A stretch of 64,000 nt of DNA, from assembly GCA_040381535.1 (NCBI GenBank), contig JBEIHF010000001.1, positions 62,001 through 126,000 of the forward strand, written 5' to 3'. Positions 44,445 to 53,506 of the stretch are shown piece after piece (the stretch's first letter is position 1; every line of letters begins with the position of its first letter). The translations under genes and the position numbers were made by a program. The notes below the pieces were generated by a model. It was not told the DNA's origin. It did no database searches and was given only the letters and a program-made list of their open reading frames with translations. The DNA comes from Micavibrio_A sp040381535 (GTDB lineage: Bacteria; Pseudomonadota; Alphaproteobacteria; Micavibrionales; Micavibrionaceae).

Positions 44445-45800
44445 ATGACACATGACGCCGCGCCTATACCTTTCATCTCTTCCAAAGCAGGCCCTTTAGA
44501 GGGCGAAGCCGCCATTCCAGGCGACAAATCCGTATCCCACAGATCCTTGATGTTCGGCGGTATCGCCAAAGGTAAGACCATCATCCATGGGCTTTTGGAA
44601 GGCGAGGACGTTCTTAACACCGCCGTCGCCATGCGCGCCATGGGTGCAACCATAGATCATAACGCAGATGGCACCTGGACGGCCGCAGGCACAGGCGTGG
44701 GCAATCTGAAATCCCCGATCGCGCCTATGGAGATGGGAAATTCCGGAACAAGCACGCGCCTTCTGGCGGGCCTGGTGGCAGGACACCCGATTATTGCAAG
44801 TTTCATAGGCGACGCGTCCCTTTCCAAACGCCCTATGGGCCGCGTGATAACCCCCCTGACCGATATGGGCGCAAGCTTTGCGGCACAAGAAGGCGGCAAG
44901 CTTCCCATGACCGTAACGGGCGCGGCGAGCCCCAAAGCCATCACCTACAAACTTCCCGTCGCATCGGCGCAGGTGAAATCCGCGGTCCTTCTCGCTGGCC
45001 TGCGCGGCGATGGCGTGACGACGGTTATTGAGGAAAAACCCACCCGCGATCATTCCGAAAACATGCTGCGCCATTTTGGCGTTTCCGTGGATGTCGAAGA
45101 CCTTCCCAATGGCGTGCAAGCAATTCATCTAAAGGGCGGTCAGGAAATGATCGCCAGCAACGATATCTACGTGCCTCGCGATCCTTCTTCAGCAGCATTC
45201 CCAGTCGTGGCCGCAGTCATAGTTGCGGGTTCCGACGTTTTGCTGCCGCGCATCGGCATAAACCCCCGCCGCAATGGAATCTTTTTGTGCCTGCGGGAAA
45301 TGGGCGCAGACATCACGCTTGAAAACCAGCGTATCGAGGCAGGCGAACCCGTTGCCGACATCCGCGTGAAGGGCGGAAAAATGCTGCAGGGGATTACGGT
45401 GCCAGAATCGAGGGTGCCTAGCATGATCGATGAGTTTCCCGTCCTGTTTGTGGCGGCGTCATTTGCGAATGGAATATCCCGCATGACGGGTTTGGAAGAG
45501 TTGCGCGTCAAAGAATCTGACCGCCTTGCCATCATGGCCAAGGGCCTCGAAGCCTGCGGCGTTAAACTCGAGATGGGCGAAGATTCCCTGACCATCCACG
45601 GCAACGGTAAACCACCGAAAGGCGGTGTCACCATCGAAACCGCTTTGGACCACCGCATCGCGATGAGCTTCCTCGTCATGGGTATGGCCAGCGCAGAATC
45701 CGTGACCATCGACGATGTTGCGCCGATAGCCACAAGTTTTCCGAATTTTATAAATCTTATTAATGGATTAACAAATTCCGCGAGCATACGCGCCTCATAA
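44445..45800 (+). CDS. 3-phosphoshikimate 1-carboxyvinyltransferase (EPSP synthase)
   Basis: This 451-residue shikimate-pathway enzyme starts with the class II-like block IPGDKSVSHRSLMFGGIAKG. MGNSGTSTRLLAGL, KRPMGRVI, ASAQVKSAVLLAGL and LRVKESDRLA follow. It feeds chorismate to the phenylalanine and tryptophan genes in this window. It is normally followed by cmk and rpsA; here 1.4 kb of accessory sequence intervenes. Confidence 0.95.
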   Translation: MTHDAAPIPFISSKAGPLEGEAAIPGDKSVSHRSLMFGGIAKGKTIIHGLLEGEDVLNTAVAMRAMGATIDHNADGTWTAAGTGVGNLKSPIAPMEMGNSGTSTRLLAGLVAGHPIIASFIGDASLSKRPMGRVITPLTDMGASFAAQEGGKLPMTVTGAASPKAITYKLPVASAQVKSAVLLAGLRGDGVTTVIEEKPTRDHSENMLRHFGVSVDVEDLPNGVQAIHLKGGQEMIASNDIYVPRDPSSAAFPVVAAVIVAGSDVLLPRIGINPRRNGIFLCLREMGADITLENQRIEAGEPVADIRVKGGKMLQGITVPESRVPSMIDEFPVLFVAASFANGISRMTGLEELRVKESDRLAIMAKGLEACGVKLEMGEDSLTIHGNGKPPKGGVTIETALDHRIAMSFLVMGMASAESVTIDDVAPIATSFPNFINLINGLTNSASIRAS

Positions 45801-45805
45801 AATAT

Positions 45806-45834
45806 TTGACATATAGATAACCCAACGCTATGCG
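45806..45834 (+). promoter_or_regulatory. Sigma-70-type promoter candidate
   Basis: TTGACA at 45806-45811 and TATGCG at 45829-45834 are separated by exactly 17 bases, 30 bases before the broken GcrA-like gene. The -35 is perfect and the -10 weak. Confidence 0.45.
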
Positions 45835-45863
45835 TCTTCTTCCAATAGAGGGTGTTAGAGCGT

Positions 45864-46558
45864 ATGACTGCCGAATTTATTTTCGAGCCCCAAAGCGATC
45901 CCAAACGCGTGCTGACCTTGACCCGTATCGCCCGAGATTTCGTCATGCATGATCAATAAAAAATCGAGCATGCGGTCAAAGAGTTGGACGCACTCGGCGT
46001 AAAACCCACAAGACGTTTTTCGTTGGAAGACATCGCTGTTATTCTACATCAGAAAATCATTCTGCAGCGCACCTATAACCAGATCGCACCGCTCTTTGCG
46101 ACGAAATCGGACACCGGGGATGTGACGGGGGATCATATCCGTTTTGCTTGCACCTCGTTAGGCATGAAAGGCCATTTTGGCCTGCGCAAACCGGGCGGAA
46201 AATTTCCCCGCTCGATGGTTTCAGGATGGTGTCCGAGGACGGGACGCTGGCCAAGCCCATCACAGCCGTGCCAAAGCTTCACCTCAGCTTCCTGATGACG
46301 GCATGGAAAGTAATACCGTTCAACGGCGAAGGCGTCAAAATTCCCGATATAGGAACCAACCCCAATATCAAGAACGAATGCCGCTTTCCGATGCCGGTCA
46401 TTCTCAACAAGGATTTTGAACGCGTCTGTGGCAATCCGCAGCAATCGGGCTCCTACTATTGCGCGGGCCATCATATAATAGCAACCATCCCCCTGTCTGT
46501 TGCGGAAGAGCGCAAGATTTTCGCCATCGGCAGAAATCTCGGACCTTGGAGAAACTAA
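45864..46558 (+). pseudogene. Broken gene with a GcrA-like C-terminal zinc motif
   Basis: From ATG 45864 the frame meets TAA at 45957-45959, then continues in the same frame with good protein sequence (KIEHAVKELDALGVKPTRRF onward) to about 46200. A frameshift there, near an AAAATTTCCCC run, moves to the frame that ends at TAA 46556-46558. Joined, the product would be about 231 residues. The C-terminus CRFP...DFERVCG...SGSYYC..H matches the cysteine/histidine pattern at the end of GcrA, the alphaproteobacterial cell-cycle sigma-70 cofactor. The N-terminal GcrA helix-turn-helix is not evident. At least two disabling changes make it a pseudogene unless the assembly is wrong. Confidence 0.6.
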
Positions 46559-46559
46559 C

Positions 46560-47162
46560 CTACTGCGTTGCGCCAGGCGGACGCCATCCCGCCAACCAGT
46601 CAGCGCGCGGCACGATATAGGGCTCCCCGCCATTAGCGCGGTAGAATGAATCCACCACGAATTCCTCACCCGTTTTGACCTCGCGGATTACCGCCGTATT
46701 GTGCGGCCATTTGCCGTCCACCAGATAACCACGGTGGGTGGGGGAAGCAGGTTCGTGCAATTTCAAAAGTCCCGCTTTTTGCAGCATTTTTAAATACTGT
46801 GTGGAGTTTACCGTCTCATCGATACAATCCAGCTGATAATTGTCGGATTTCCGGCTGACGGCGGCTTCCATATCTATATCCGTGCCGGTTTTCTTGCCCG
46901 TATATGTTTCCATCAAGGAGATCGTCTTGGCGATTTTGCTGCGCTCCGTACCGGCATCCTTGGATTTGGATTTCAAGATGCCCGCGATCTTGTTCCATTC
47001 GGCCTTGGTAAAGCCGGCCTTGGATTTATAGGTGCAGCTATAACCGTGGCAAATCGAAAATTGTTCGGGGGTGGCGGGAAGCGCGTTGTATTTTTCGACC
47101 GGAATACCCGTTGAACAGGCGGCCAGAAACAACAAGGAGCAAAGCAGGGAAATCTTTTTCAT
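46560..47162 (-). CDS. Putative lipoprotein of unknown function
   Basis: This 200-residue protein has a lipoprotein signal peptide and lipobox LAAC, Cys at residue 16. The mature part has a Cys pair (ICHGYSC) and a C-terminal half (WPHNTAVIREVKTGEEFVVD, NGGEPYIVPRADWLAGWRPP) that suggests a compact enzyme-like or binding domain. It was not recognised. An in-frame ATG six codons upstream (47180) is possible. It lies on the opposite strand between the aroA and cmk genes and ends next to the broken GcrA-like gene. Confidence 0.7.
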   Translation of the reverse strand: MKKISLLCSLLFLAACSTGIPVEKYNALPATPEQFSICHGYSCTYKSKAGFTKAEWNKIAGILKSKSKDAGTERSKIAKTISLMETYTGKKTGTDIDMEAAVSRKSDNYQLDCIDETVNSTQYLKMLQKAGLLKLHEPASPTHRGYLVDGKWPHNTAVIREVKTGEEFVVDSFYRANGGEPYIVPRADWLAGWRPPGATQ

Positions 47163-47218
47163 GAGGCGGGATACTCTCATGTTTTCTTACATCCGACCAG
47201 TGTGTATGCTGGGCAACC

Positions 47219-47866
47219 ATGCGAAACCACACCATCATTGCGATCGACGGACCCGCCGCCAGCGGCAAGGGCACATTGTCCAAACGTCTTGCGGCGCATC
47301 TGGGTTATGCCCATCTGGACACAGGGCTGTTATACCGCCTGGCGGGGCTCATGACGTTGAACGCAGGCAAAGACCCCAGCAATGAAAAAGATGCGGTGGC
47401 GACCGCACAAGACCTATCCCGAACCTTGAAACCCGAGCATCTCACGGACCCTGCCCTGCGCACAGATATTGTGGGACAGGCAGCGTCACGGGTCGGGAAA
47501 TTCGCGGATGTGCGCACCGCTTTGCTGCAGTTTCAAAAGGACTTCGCGCACAAGGAGGGCGTAAAAGGCGTGGTTATGGACGGGCGGGATATCGGCACAG
47601 TCATCTGCCCCGATGCGGATGTAAAATTCTTCGTCACGGCCAGCTTGGAAGAGCGCGCAAACAGGCGTATGAAAGAGCTTCAATCCAAGAATATTGCTGC
47701 GGATTTTAAGACTGTGTTGAACGAGATGAAAACGCGTGATGCCCGTGATTTCGAACGGGATGCCGCCCCCCTCAAACCCGCCGCGGACGCCCACATACTG
47801 GACACCAGCGCGCTAGATGCGGATGCAGCTTTTGCCCGCGCGCTCGAGATAATCAATAAAGCTTAA
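47219..47866 (+). CDS. Cytidylate kinase
   Basis: This 215-residue nucleotide kinase phosphorylates CMP/dCMP. The P-loop GPAASGKGT is at 11-19; HLDTGLLYRLAG, VMDGRDIGTVICPDADVKFF and the C-terminal ARDFERDAAPL are typical. It belongs to the aroA-cmk-rpsA cluster. Its 3' end overlaps the convergent minus-strand gene by 14 bases. Confidence 0.95.
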   Translation: MRNHTIIAIDGPAASGKGTLSKRLAAHLGYAHLDTGLLYRLAGLMTLNAGKDPSNEKDAVATAQDLSRTLKPEHLTDPALRTDIVGQAASRVGKFADVRTALLQFQKDFAHKEGVKGVVMDGRDIGTVICPDADVKFFVTASLEERANRRMKELQSKNIAADFKTVLNEMKTRDARDFERDAAPLKPAADAHILDTSALDADAAFARALEIINKA

Positions 47867-48485
47867 GCGCGGACGCGGCCATGTTGGCCAGTGCGTTTGC
47901 GGATCTGGATTTCACGATGGCATTGGCCATATCTGGGCGCTGTTTACGTGCGGCCATGTCGGTCAATATTTCACGCACCATGCGCAATTCTTCGCCGCCC
48001 TTGAAAACCGGATTCCCGTTCGCCTGCGCGACAGCCGATTCCATATCCTTCAAACCCTGCCTTTTGCTCAGAACAGGCGAATAACTAGTCATTTCGTGGC
48101 TTTTGACATTGAACGTCAACGTAATGCCGGGCTCGTCTTTTTGTGCAGAATTGCTGAAATACAAAATGTCGCGTTTAGGCATGGTTTGTTGCAGCAAGAG
48201 CGAATCCGTATGCACCGTGTGGACCAGTTTATTGAACAACCGCCCCTGATTTTTACGATCGAAATGCCAAGCGGACTTGCGGACCACGTCTTTCAATACG
48301 TCTTCCATGGAAGATTTGCGCGTGGAATGGAGCACGTAGCTTAGAAGGCCGAAATGGCCCTGCTTTACGCTATCCATCATTTCCCGGTGCAGAACGCGTT
48401 TGCCGCCTTCGTAAGAGGCTCCCCTCAAAAGCGTTTCGTAACGGGCTACATTGCCCTTCGTGGCGGTACTGGTAATGGTAGACAA
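47853..48485 (-). CDS. Unknown 210-residue protein between cmk and rpsA
   Basis: This soluble protein has no signal peptide or membrane helix and was not recognised. It starts at TTG 48485, with a purine-rich GAGATAGAGAG just upstream. The sequence is basic in the N-terminal half and Ala-rich in the C-terminal helix region. It is transcribed against the flanking essential genes and overlaps the cmk end by 14 bases. Confidence 0.55.
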   Translation of the reverse strand: MSTITSTATKGNVARYETLLRGASYEGGKRVLHREMMDSVKQGHFGLLSYVLHSTRKSSMEDVLKDVVRKSAWHFDRKNQGRLFNKLVHTVHTDSLLLQQTMPKRDILYFSNSAQKDEPGITLTFNVKSHEMTSYSPVLSKRQGLKDMESAVAQANGNPVFKGGEELRMVREILTDMAARKQRPDMANAIVKSRSANALANMAASALKLY

Positions 48486-48595
48486 CTCTCTATCTCGTAA
48501 TGTTTGAGGGCTACACTAGGCTTTCTTTTAAAAATTATGTCAATAAAGATTTTGCGGGCTTATTTTGTTGCATGGGCCTCCCAAACCCGCTACAA

Positions 48596-48615
48596 AGCCC
48601 GTGTTTTTACGGGCT
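48596..48615 (+). promoter_or_regulatory. Hairpin in the rpsA leader
   Basis: AGCCCGT (48596-48602) pairs with ACGGGCT (48609-48615) around a six-base loop. There is no T-tract after it, so it is not a terminator. It is a candidate for the autogenous S1 control known for rpsA in E. coli, but conservation is unknown. Confidence 0.3.
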
Positions 48616-48710
48616 CAGCCTCTTAAAACATGAAGGCGACTTTATCTGCCCCGCGGGGAAGAACAGAGACAAGCCCCGCCTATCACACATCAAGAAAAGG
48701 ACTACCAACT

Positions 48711-50489
48711 ATGGGTAAAGCATCTATGAAAATCGCTGACAACAGCGATTCAATGGACTTCGCCGCTCTTTTGGGCGAATCCATGCAAACCAATTCCTTT
48801 GAAGGCCAGGTCGTCAAAGGCAAAGTAATCGAAGTACAAGAAGACGCTGTCATCATCGACGTCGGTCTAAAATCTGAAGGCCGCGTATCTTTGCGCGAAT
48901 TCACGGCGCCGGGACAAGAACCCGAAATCCGCGTCGGCGATATCGTCGAAGTCTATGTGGACCGTATGGAAAACCGCGAAGGCGAGACCGTTCTCTCCCG
49001 CGAAAAAGCACGCCGCGAAGAAGTCTGGATCGATCTTGAGAAAGCATCGAACAAGGGCGAACGCGTTACGGGCGTTATCTTTGGCCGCGTCAAAGGCGGC
49101 TTTACGGTTGACCTCGGCGGCGCCGTTGCGTTCTTGCCGGGTTCCCAAGTGGACATCCGCCCCGTGCGCGATGTAACACCTCTGATGGGCACACCGCAGC
49201 CCTTCCAAATCCTGAAAATGGACCGTCAACGCGGAAACATAGTTGTTTCCCGCCGCGCCGTATTGGAAGAATCCCGCGATGTCGCACGTTCCGACCTTTT
49301 GGAGACCATCAAGGAAGGCTCCGTTGTACAAGGCCTCGTCAAGAACATCACCGATTACGGTGCGTTTATTGACCTCGGCGGTGTAGACGGTCTTTTGCAC
49401 GTGACGGACATTTCCTGGAAACGCGTCAACCACCCGTCGGAATCTTTATCCGTCGGTCAAACGGTTGATGTTCAGGTTATCCGCTACAACCCCGAAAACG
49501 GCCGTATCTCTTTGGGCATGAAACAGCTTGAGTCTGATCCTTGGGAAGGCGTTGCAGGCAAGTATCCTGTCGGCACCAAACTCAAAGGCCGCATCACGAA
49601 CATCACCGATTACGGTGCGTTCGTTGAACTCGAAAACGGCATCGAAGGCTTGGTACACGTCTCCGAAATGTCTTGGACCAAAAAGAACGTCCACCCCGGC
49701 AAAATCGTTTCCACAAGCCAAGAGATCGAAGTCAAAGTTCTCGAAGTCGACATGGAAAAACGCCGCATTTCTCTGGGCATCAAACAATGCCAAGAGAATC
49801 CGTGGGCAGGCTTTGCCGACAAACACAAAGTCAATGAAGAGCTGGAAGGCGAAATCCGTAACATCACGGAATTCGGTCTGTTCGTCGGCATTGATGATGA
49901 CATCGACGGCATGGTCCACCTTTCCGACATTTCTTGGGATGATCAGAGCGAAGACGTTCTGAAAGGCTTCAAGAAAGGCGAGAAGGTAAAAGTCAAAATC
50001 CTCGATATCGATCCTGAAAAAGAACGCGTTGCGCTCGGCATGAAACAGCTGACGAAAGAACCCGAAGGCTCTGCCAAAGGCGGCATTCCCAAAGGCGCGG
50101 TTGTTACAGGTACGGTTACGGAAGTTACCGGCACAGGTATCGAAGTATCATTGGCTGACGGCGCAACCGGCACGATCAAAAAGGCAGATTTGTCCAGAGA
50201 ACGTTCCGAACAGCGTCCCGACCGTTTCGCGGTCGGCGAGAAAGTGGATGCAAAAATCTTGTCTTTCGACAAGAAAAAGAACCACGCTCTTCTCTCGATC
50301 AAGCAACGCGAACTGGATGAAGACAAGCAAGCTCTGGAACAATTCGGTTCAACCGAATCCGGCGCATCCTTGGGCGACATTCTGGGCGCAGCACTTGGCA
50401 AATCGGAAGGCAAAGCAGAAGCCAAAAAGGCCCCTGCCAAAAAGCCAGCCGCTAAGAAAGCCAAAGCGGAAGATGATTCTGCTGAGTAA
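48711..50489 (+). CDS. 30S ribosomal protein S1
   Basis: This 592-residue protein has six S1 (OB-fold) repeats. The first two are divergent ribosome-binding repeats, and 3-6 are typical, e.g. NITDYGAFIDLGGVDGLLHV and NITDYGAFVELENGIEGLVH. A Lys/Ala-rich tail ends the protein. ATG 48711 has AAGGA ten bases upstream. S1 docks structured mRNA on the 30S subunit. A strong terminator follows. Confidence 0.96.
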   Translation: MGKASMKIADNSDSMDFAALLGESMQTNSFEGQVVKGKVIEVQEDAVIIDVGLKSEGRVSLREFTAPGQEPEIRVGDIVEVYVDRMENREGETVLSREKARREEVWIDLEKASNKGERVTGVIFGRVKGGFTVDLGGAVAFLPGSQVDIRPVRDVTPLMGTPQPFQILKMDRQRGNIVVSRRAVLEESRDVARSDLLETIKEGSVVQGLVKNITDYGAFIDLGGVDGLLHVTDISWKRVNHPSESLSVGQTVDVQVIRYNPENGRISLGMKQLESDPWEGVAGKYPVGTKLKGRITNITDYGAFVELENGIEGLVHVSEMSWTKKNVHPGKIVSTSQEIEVKVLEVDMEKRRISLGIKQCQENPWAGFADKHKVNEELEGEIRNITEFGLFVGIDDDIDGMVHLSDISWDDQSEDVLKGFKKGEKVKVKILDIDPEKERVALGMKQLTKEPEGSAKGGIPKGAVVTGTVTEVTGTGIEVSLADGATGTIKKADLSRERSEQRPDRFAVGEKVDAKILSFDKKKNHALLSIKQRELDEDKQALEQFGSTESGASLGDILGAALGKSEGKAEAKKAPAKKPAAKKAKAEDDSAE

Positions 50490-50551
50490 CTAAGAACATG
50501 CGTTTGAATTGGGTGATTTAATCTCCTTCGTTGTTCAAACGACATAACCCA

Positions 50552-50583
50552 AACAGGACCTTGTGAAAGGTCCTGTTTTTTCA
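50552..50583 (+). terminator. rpsA terminator
   Basis: AACAGGACCTT / AAGGTCCTGTT stem of 11 bp followed by six or more T. It lies 63 bases past the rpsA stop. Confidence 0.92.
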
Positions 50584-50667
50584 ATATAAACAAGATCTTA
50601 ATAAGTTTAGTATATTATTCATAACATCTGAATTATAGTATGTCTTCAATCGGGAATAGTGCACTTC

Positions 50668-51591
50668 ATGGGTATTACAAAAATTATCACCGACAATGAC
50701 GGCGTGAATATCGACAGCGAAGACCTCGCTATGCGCATCATGGATGATTTGGGTATGGAGCTTATCCGCCGATACAATCCCGACACTTTGAATCACTTGC
50801 CTGCCGACCATATCTACACCGCGTTTCCCGGCACCTCGACCGACAAAATCGTGCGCGCACTTATTGAAGGCGACTTGAGATTGCCTGCGGGCAAAAATCC
50901 TGACCTCGGTTTGCCGCTGGAACTCATTTCGCAAGATCACGGCATGGAAGGGGCAAGCGTCCAGGATGTAGCAACCCACATCGCCGATAAAATCACAATC
51001 GCCACCATCCAGAGTTTTTCGCAGGAATTGAAATCCATTCCCGGCACCACGGAAGCATGGACGGCGTTGTCTAACCAATTGGGTGCTGAAAACATTGCAC
51101 TTGCGACCACCAGCCGCGGCGACCGTATGGACGCATCCGTCTTGCATGCCGTTGATCCGACGACGGGCGACAACGCGAGGCTCCATGAATTTTTCCCGGA
51201 AGGGCAACATCGTTTTTCTGGTTACGGCGGCCCCAACAAATACGATGCCTTCTTCGCCCAAAGCGGATGGGACCCTGCCGAATGCGCGATCATCGAGGAC
51301 AGTTTGTCGGGCGCGCGTTACGCCAAAGCGGGACGCCCTGAAGTTTCCGTCATAGGCACAGTCGCCGCACGTTTTTACACGGATAAAAAAGCACATGCCG
51401 AGGCACTCATAGACAACGGTACCGACATTGTTATTTCCACCATGCACGATTTGCCCGCAGCCGTTCAATGGATCAACGATGGCATGACGCCGGAGAAAAA
51501 ACCGGAATTCTCCGGAAGAATCTACACACCGCGCGCCGATGACGGCCAAGCCGAACCGGTAGCAGACACACCCCTGCCACCCGCGGTGTAA
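50668..51591 (+). CDS. HAD-superfamily hydrolase
   Basis: This 307-residue phosphatase-like protein begins with motif I DNDGVNID (nucleophile Asp and general-acid Asp present). It has a helical cap in the beta-phosphoglucomutase style, and a later acidic motif in CAIIEDSLSGARYAKAGRP typical of HAD motif IV. The substrate is unknown. ATG 50668 was preferred over GTG 50659. Its own terminator follows, so it is probably transcribed alone. Confidence 0.8.
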   Translation: MGITKIITDNDGVNIDSEDLAMRIMDDLGMELIRRYNPDTLNHLPADHIYTAFPGTSTDKIVRALIEGDLRLPAGKNPDLGLPLELISQDHGMEGASVQDVATHIADKITIATIQSFSQELKSIPGTTEAWTALSNQLGAENIALATTSRGDRMDASVLHAVDPTTGDNARLHEFFPEGQHRFSGYGGPNKYDAFFAQSGWDPAECAIIEDSLSGARYAKAGRPEVSVIGTVAARFYTDKKAHAEALIDNGTDIVISTMHDLPAAVQWINDGMTPEKKPEFSGRIYTPRADDGQAEPVADTPLPPAV

Positions 51592-51608
51592 CATCGCTTC
51601 AGAAATTC

Positions 51609-51640
51609 AAACGGGAGCACTTAAGGGTCCCGTTTTTTTG
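51609..51640 (+). terminator. Terminator after the HAD gene
   Basis: ACGGGA / TCCCGT stem with an 11-base loop and seven T. It lies between the HAD gene and the convergent beta-rich gene. Confidence 0.75.
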
Positions 51641-51666
51641 TCTTTAATTTCGAGGGAACTATAAAA

Positions 51667-52590
51667 TTACATCTTCAAGCGGCCGCTGACAAAACCGCCC
51701 ACATCTGAACTGCCCGTATTCCCGAAATTGGCCAGATCGGTGTTGTTTTCCGTCGTGCCCAATGTCACACCCGCTTGAACCGCCACAGGGAGGCCCAATA
51801 CATTGATGTCGTTTCCGAGACCTGCCTTTACGCCAAGACCGTCGTCGCTACCAGCATAGGCACCGAATACGGCGTGGAGACTGTCACCGGACTTTAAATC
51901 GACCTCCAATGTGCCCGCCGCATAAACACCAGACGAGTCATATTCGTATTTGTTTACCAACACACCAAAGCGCCCTTCCGCATAACGTATTCTGCTATTT
52001 TCATCGTCCGTGGGGCGGTTATATCTTCCCGTCAATGCCGCCCCGAGCGCGAAATCACCGTTTGTATCGGCCAACAAAAATGCGGAACGGCCAGTCGTGA
52101 TGCCCGTATCGCGATTGAACGTCGCTTCGGCATATCCGCCATACGCGCCGGCATAGGAATCCCTGTTGTCAAAATTACCGAAGATTCCGGCAGATACGGA
52201 TGTTGCTTGGGTCACAGGGCCTTCATTGGTTTGCTTGGAGAAAGATAGAACTGCGCTCGCCGAACCGGAAAGAGCGTTGGCGTCATATCCAAGACGTCCC
52301 TCAACATCGATATTGACCGAGCTGGTTACATCATCTTTGTTTACACGAAACAGTTCTGCGCTCGCCGAACCGCCTGTGTAAATTTCACCGGGTTTGAATC
52401 CCGCATAAAAACGGCCCTTGTAAATTGAATCGTCTTCGTTCTCTCCACCTTCATAAAAATCGTCGGCATATTGAACGCCTTCGCTTCCGATAGAGGTGTT
52501 TTCTCCGGTACTGATCCCAAACTGGCTGTCGCTGGCAACCAAATCTACTTTACCACCCAAGGTGGCTATCACATCATTCGGACCGCTCAT
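51667..52590 (-). CDS. Beta-strand-rich protein of unknown function
   Basis: This 307-residue protein is rich in Gly, Ser, Ala and Asp, with alternating hydrophobic residues throughout (e.g. GAYGGYAEATF, YAAGTLEVDL, AVQAGVTLGTT) as in outer-membrane barrels. It ends GGFVSGRLKM. No signal peptide is present at the chosen ATG or at the upstream in-frame ATG, so export by the Sec-BAM route is unsupported. No ribosome site is visible. It was not recognised. Confidence 0.55.
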   Translation of the reverse strand: MSGPNDVIATLGGKVDLVASDSQFGISTGENTSIGSEGVQYADDFYEGGENEDDSIYKGRFYAGFKPGEIYTGGSASAELFRVNKDDVTSSVNIDVEGRLGYDANALSGSASAVLSFSKQTNEGPVTQATSVSAGIFGNFDNRDSYAGAYGGYAEATFNRDTGITTGRSAFLLADTNGDFALGAALTGRYNRPTDDENSRIRYAEGRFGVLVNKYEYDSSGVYAAGTLEVDLKSGDSLHAVFGAYAGSDDGLGVKAGLGNDINVLGLPVAVQAGVTLGTTENNTDLANFGNTGSSDVGGFVSGRLKM

Positions 52591-52702
52591 AAGAAAAGTA
52601 TACAAATTAACAAAACCTAAATGCAAATTATGTAAAACAACGGCGGAATCCCTTGCTTTTCTCACGTTTTTTTTAAAATATCCTTTTCTATCAATGTTTT
52701 GC

Positions 52703-52731
52703 TTGACGATACCCCTTGTTTTGCGTCATTC
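52703..52731 (+). promoter_or_regulatory. ihfB promoter candidate
   Basis: CTTGACG with TTGACG at 52703-52708 matches the alphaproteobacterial -35 consensus. The -10 around 52726-52731 is weak. It lies 60-70 bases before ihfB. Confidence 0.3.
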
Positions 52732-52771
52732 TGATTATATATCAAGAGATTACGAAGGAGACCGGTAGGCC

Positions 52772-53074
52772 ATGACCAAATCCGAACTCATCCAGAAACT
52801 GGCGGAACGCAACCCGCATTTGTTCCTGCGCGACGTCGAAAAGATCGTCGATACAGTATTTGATGAAATAACCACGGCTCTCGCCAGAGGCGATAGGGTC
52901 GAGCTTCGCGGCTTCGGCGCTTTTTCGGTTAAATCCCGAGACGCTAGAACGGGCCGAAACCCAAGAACGGGCGAAACGGTCAAGGTTGAGGCAAAGCGCC
53001 TTCCTTTCTTCAAAACCGGCAAAGGCCTGCGCGAACGCCTCAATGGCGGCACCGACCACGGCGAAGACGAATAA
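52772..53074 (+). CDS. Integration host factor beta subunit
   Basis: This 100-residue HU/IHF-fold DNA-bending protein contains MTKSELIQKLAERNP, the family block RVELRGFGAFSVKSRDARTG and GRNPRTGETVKVEAK, with the minor-groove Pro. The rpsA-ihfB linkage is the standard position of the beta subunit. AAGGAG upstream supports the start. Confidence 0.94.
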   Translation: MTKSELIQKLAERNPHLFLRDVEKIVDTVFDEITTALARGDRVELRGFGAFSVKSRDARTGRNPRTGETVKVEAKRLPFFKTGKGLRERLNGGTDHGEDE

Positions 53075-53110
53075 GCAGCCAGAAGATCGGGGCGTAAAAT
53101 CAGATTTCCA

Positions 53111-53139
53111 AAAAAGCACCTTCGCGGGTGCTTTTTTTT
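53111..53139 (+). terminator. ihfB terminator
   Basis: GCACC / GGTGC core extended by A and T runs, loop TTCGCG, followed by eight T. It lies 37 bases past the ihfB stop and just ahead of the LapA-like gene. Confidence 0.88.
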
Positions 53140-53151
53140 CGTGCTAAAAAT

Positions 53152-53505
53152 ATGCCCATGAAAGATTTCATTTTTACCCTTCTCACATGGCTGCTCACTT
53201 TGCCGTTCATCGTCGCGGCCATAGCCTTCGCGCTTTACAATCAGGTGTCCGTCGCTGTCACGGTCAATCCGTTTAAAGATGCAATGACGCTTCCCATGTA
53301 CGTACCCGTACTTGCGGCGGTCGCTTTCGGTTTTGTTTTCGGCTCTGTTATGACATGGGCGGCGATGGGACGTCTTCGCAAGGAACAATCGGACCAGCGC
53401 AAGAAGATAAAAACTCTAGAAAAACAGATAGCCAACGCCAATCAACCGATCGTCACGCCCCAGAACTACGCCCTCATCCCATCGGCCTTCAAGGACAAAC
53501 CATAA
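53152..53505 (+). CDS. LapA-domain (DUF1049) membrane protein
   Basis: This 117-residue protein has two N-terminal membrane helices (about 8-30 and 45-70) and a C-terminal coiled coil (RLRKEQSDQRKKIKTLEKQI), which is the LapA/DUF1049 layout. Enterobacterial LapA with LapB controls LpxC turnover and LPS assembly. Only the domain is recognised here and no LapB is adjacent. ATG 53152 or 53158 could be the start. It is one base from pyrF. Confidence 0.78.
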   Translation: MPMKDFIFTLLTWLLTLPFIVAAIAFALYNQVSVAVTVNPFKDAMTLPMYVPVLAAVAFGFVFGSVMTWAAMGRLRKEQSDQRKKIKTLEKQIANANQPIVTPQNYALIPSAFKDKP

Positions 53506-53506
53506 T

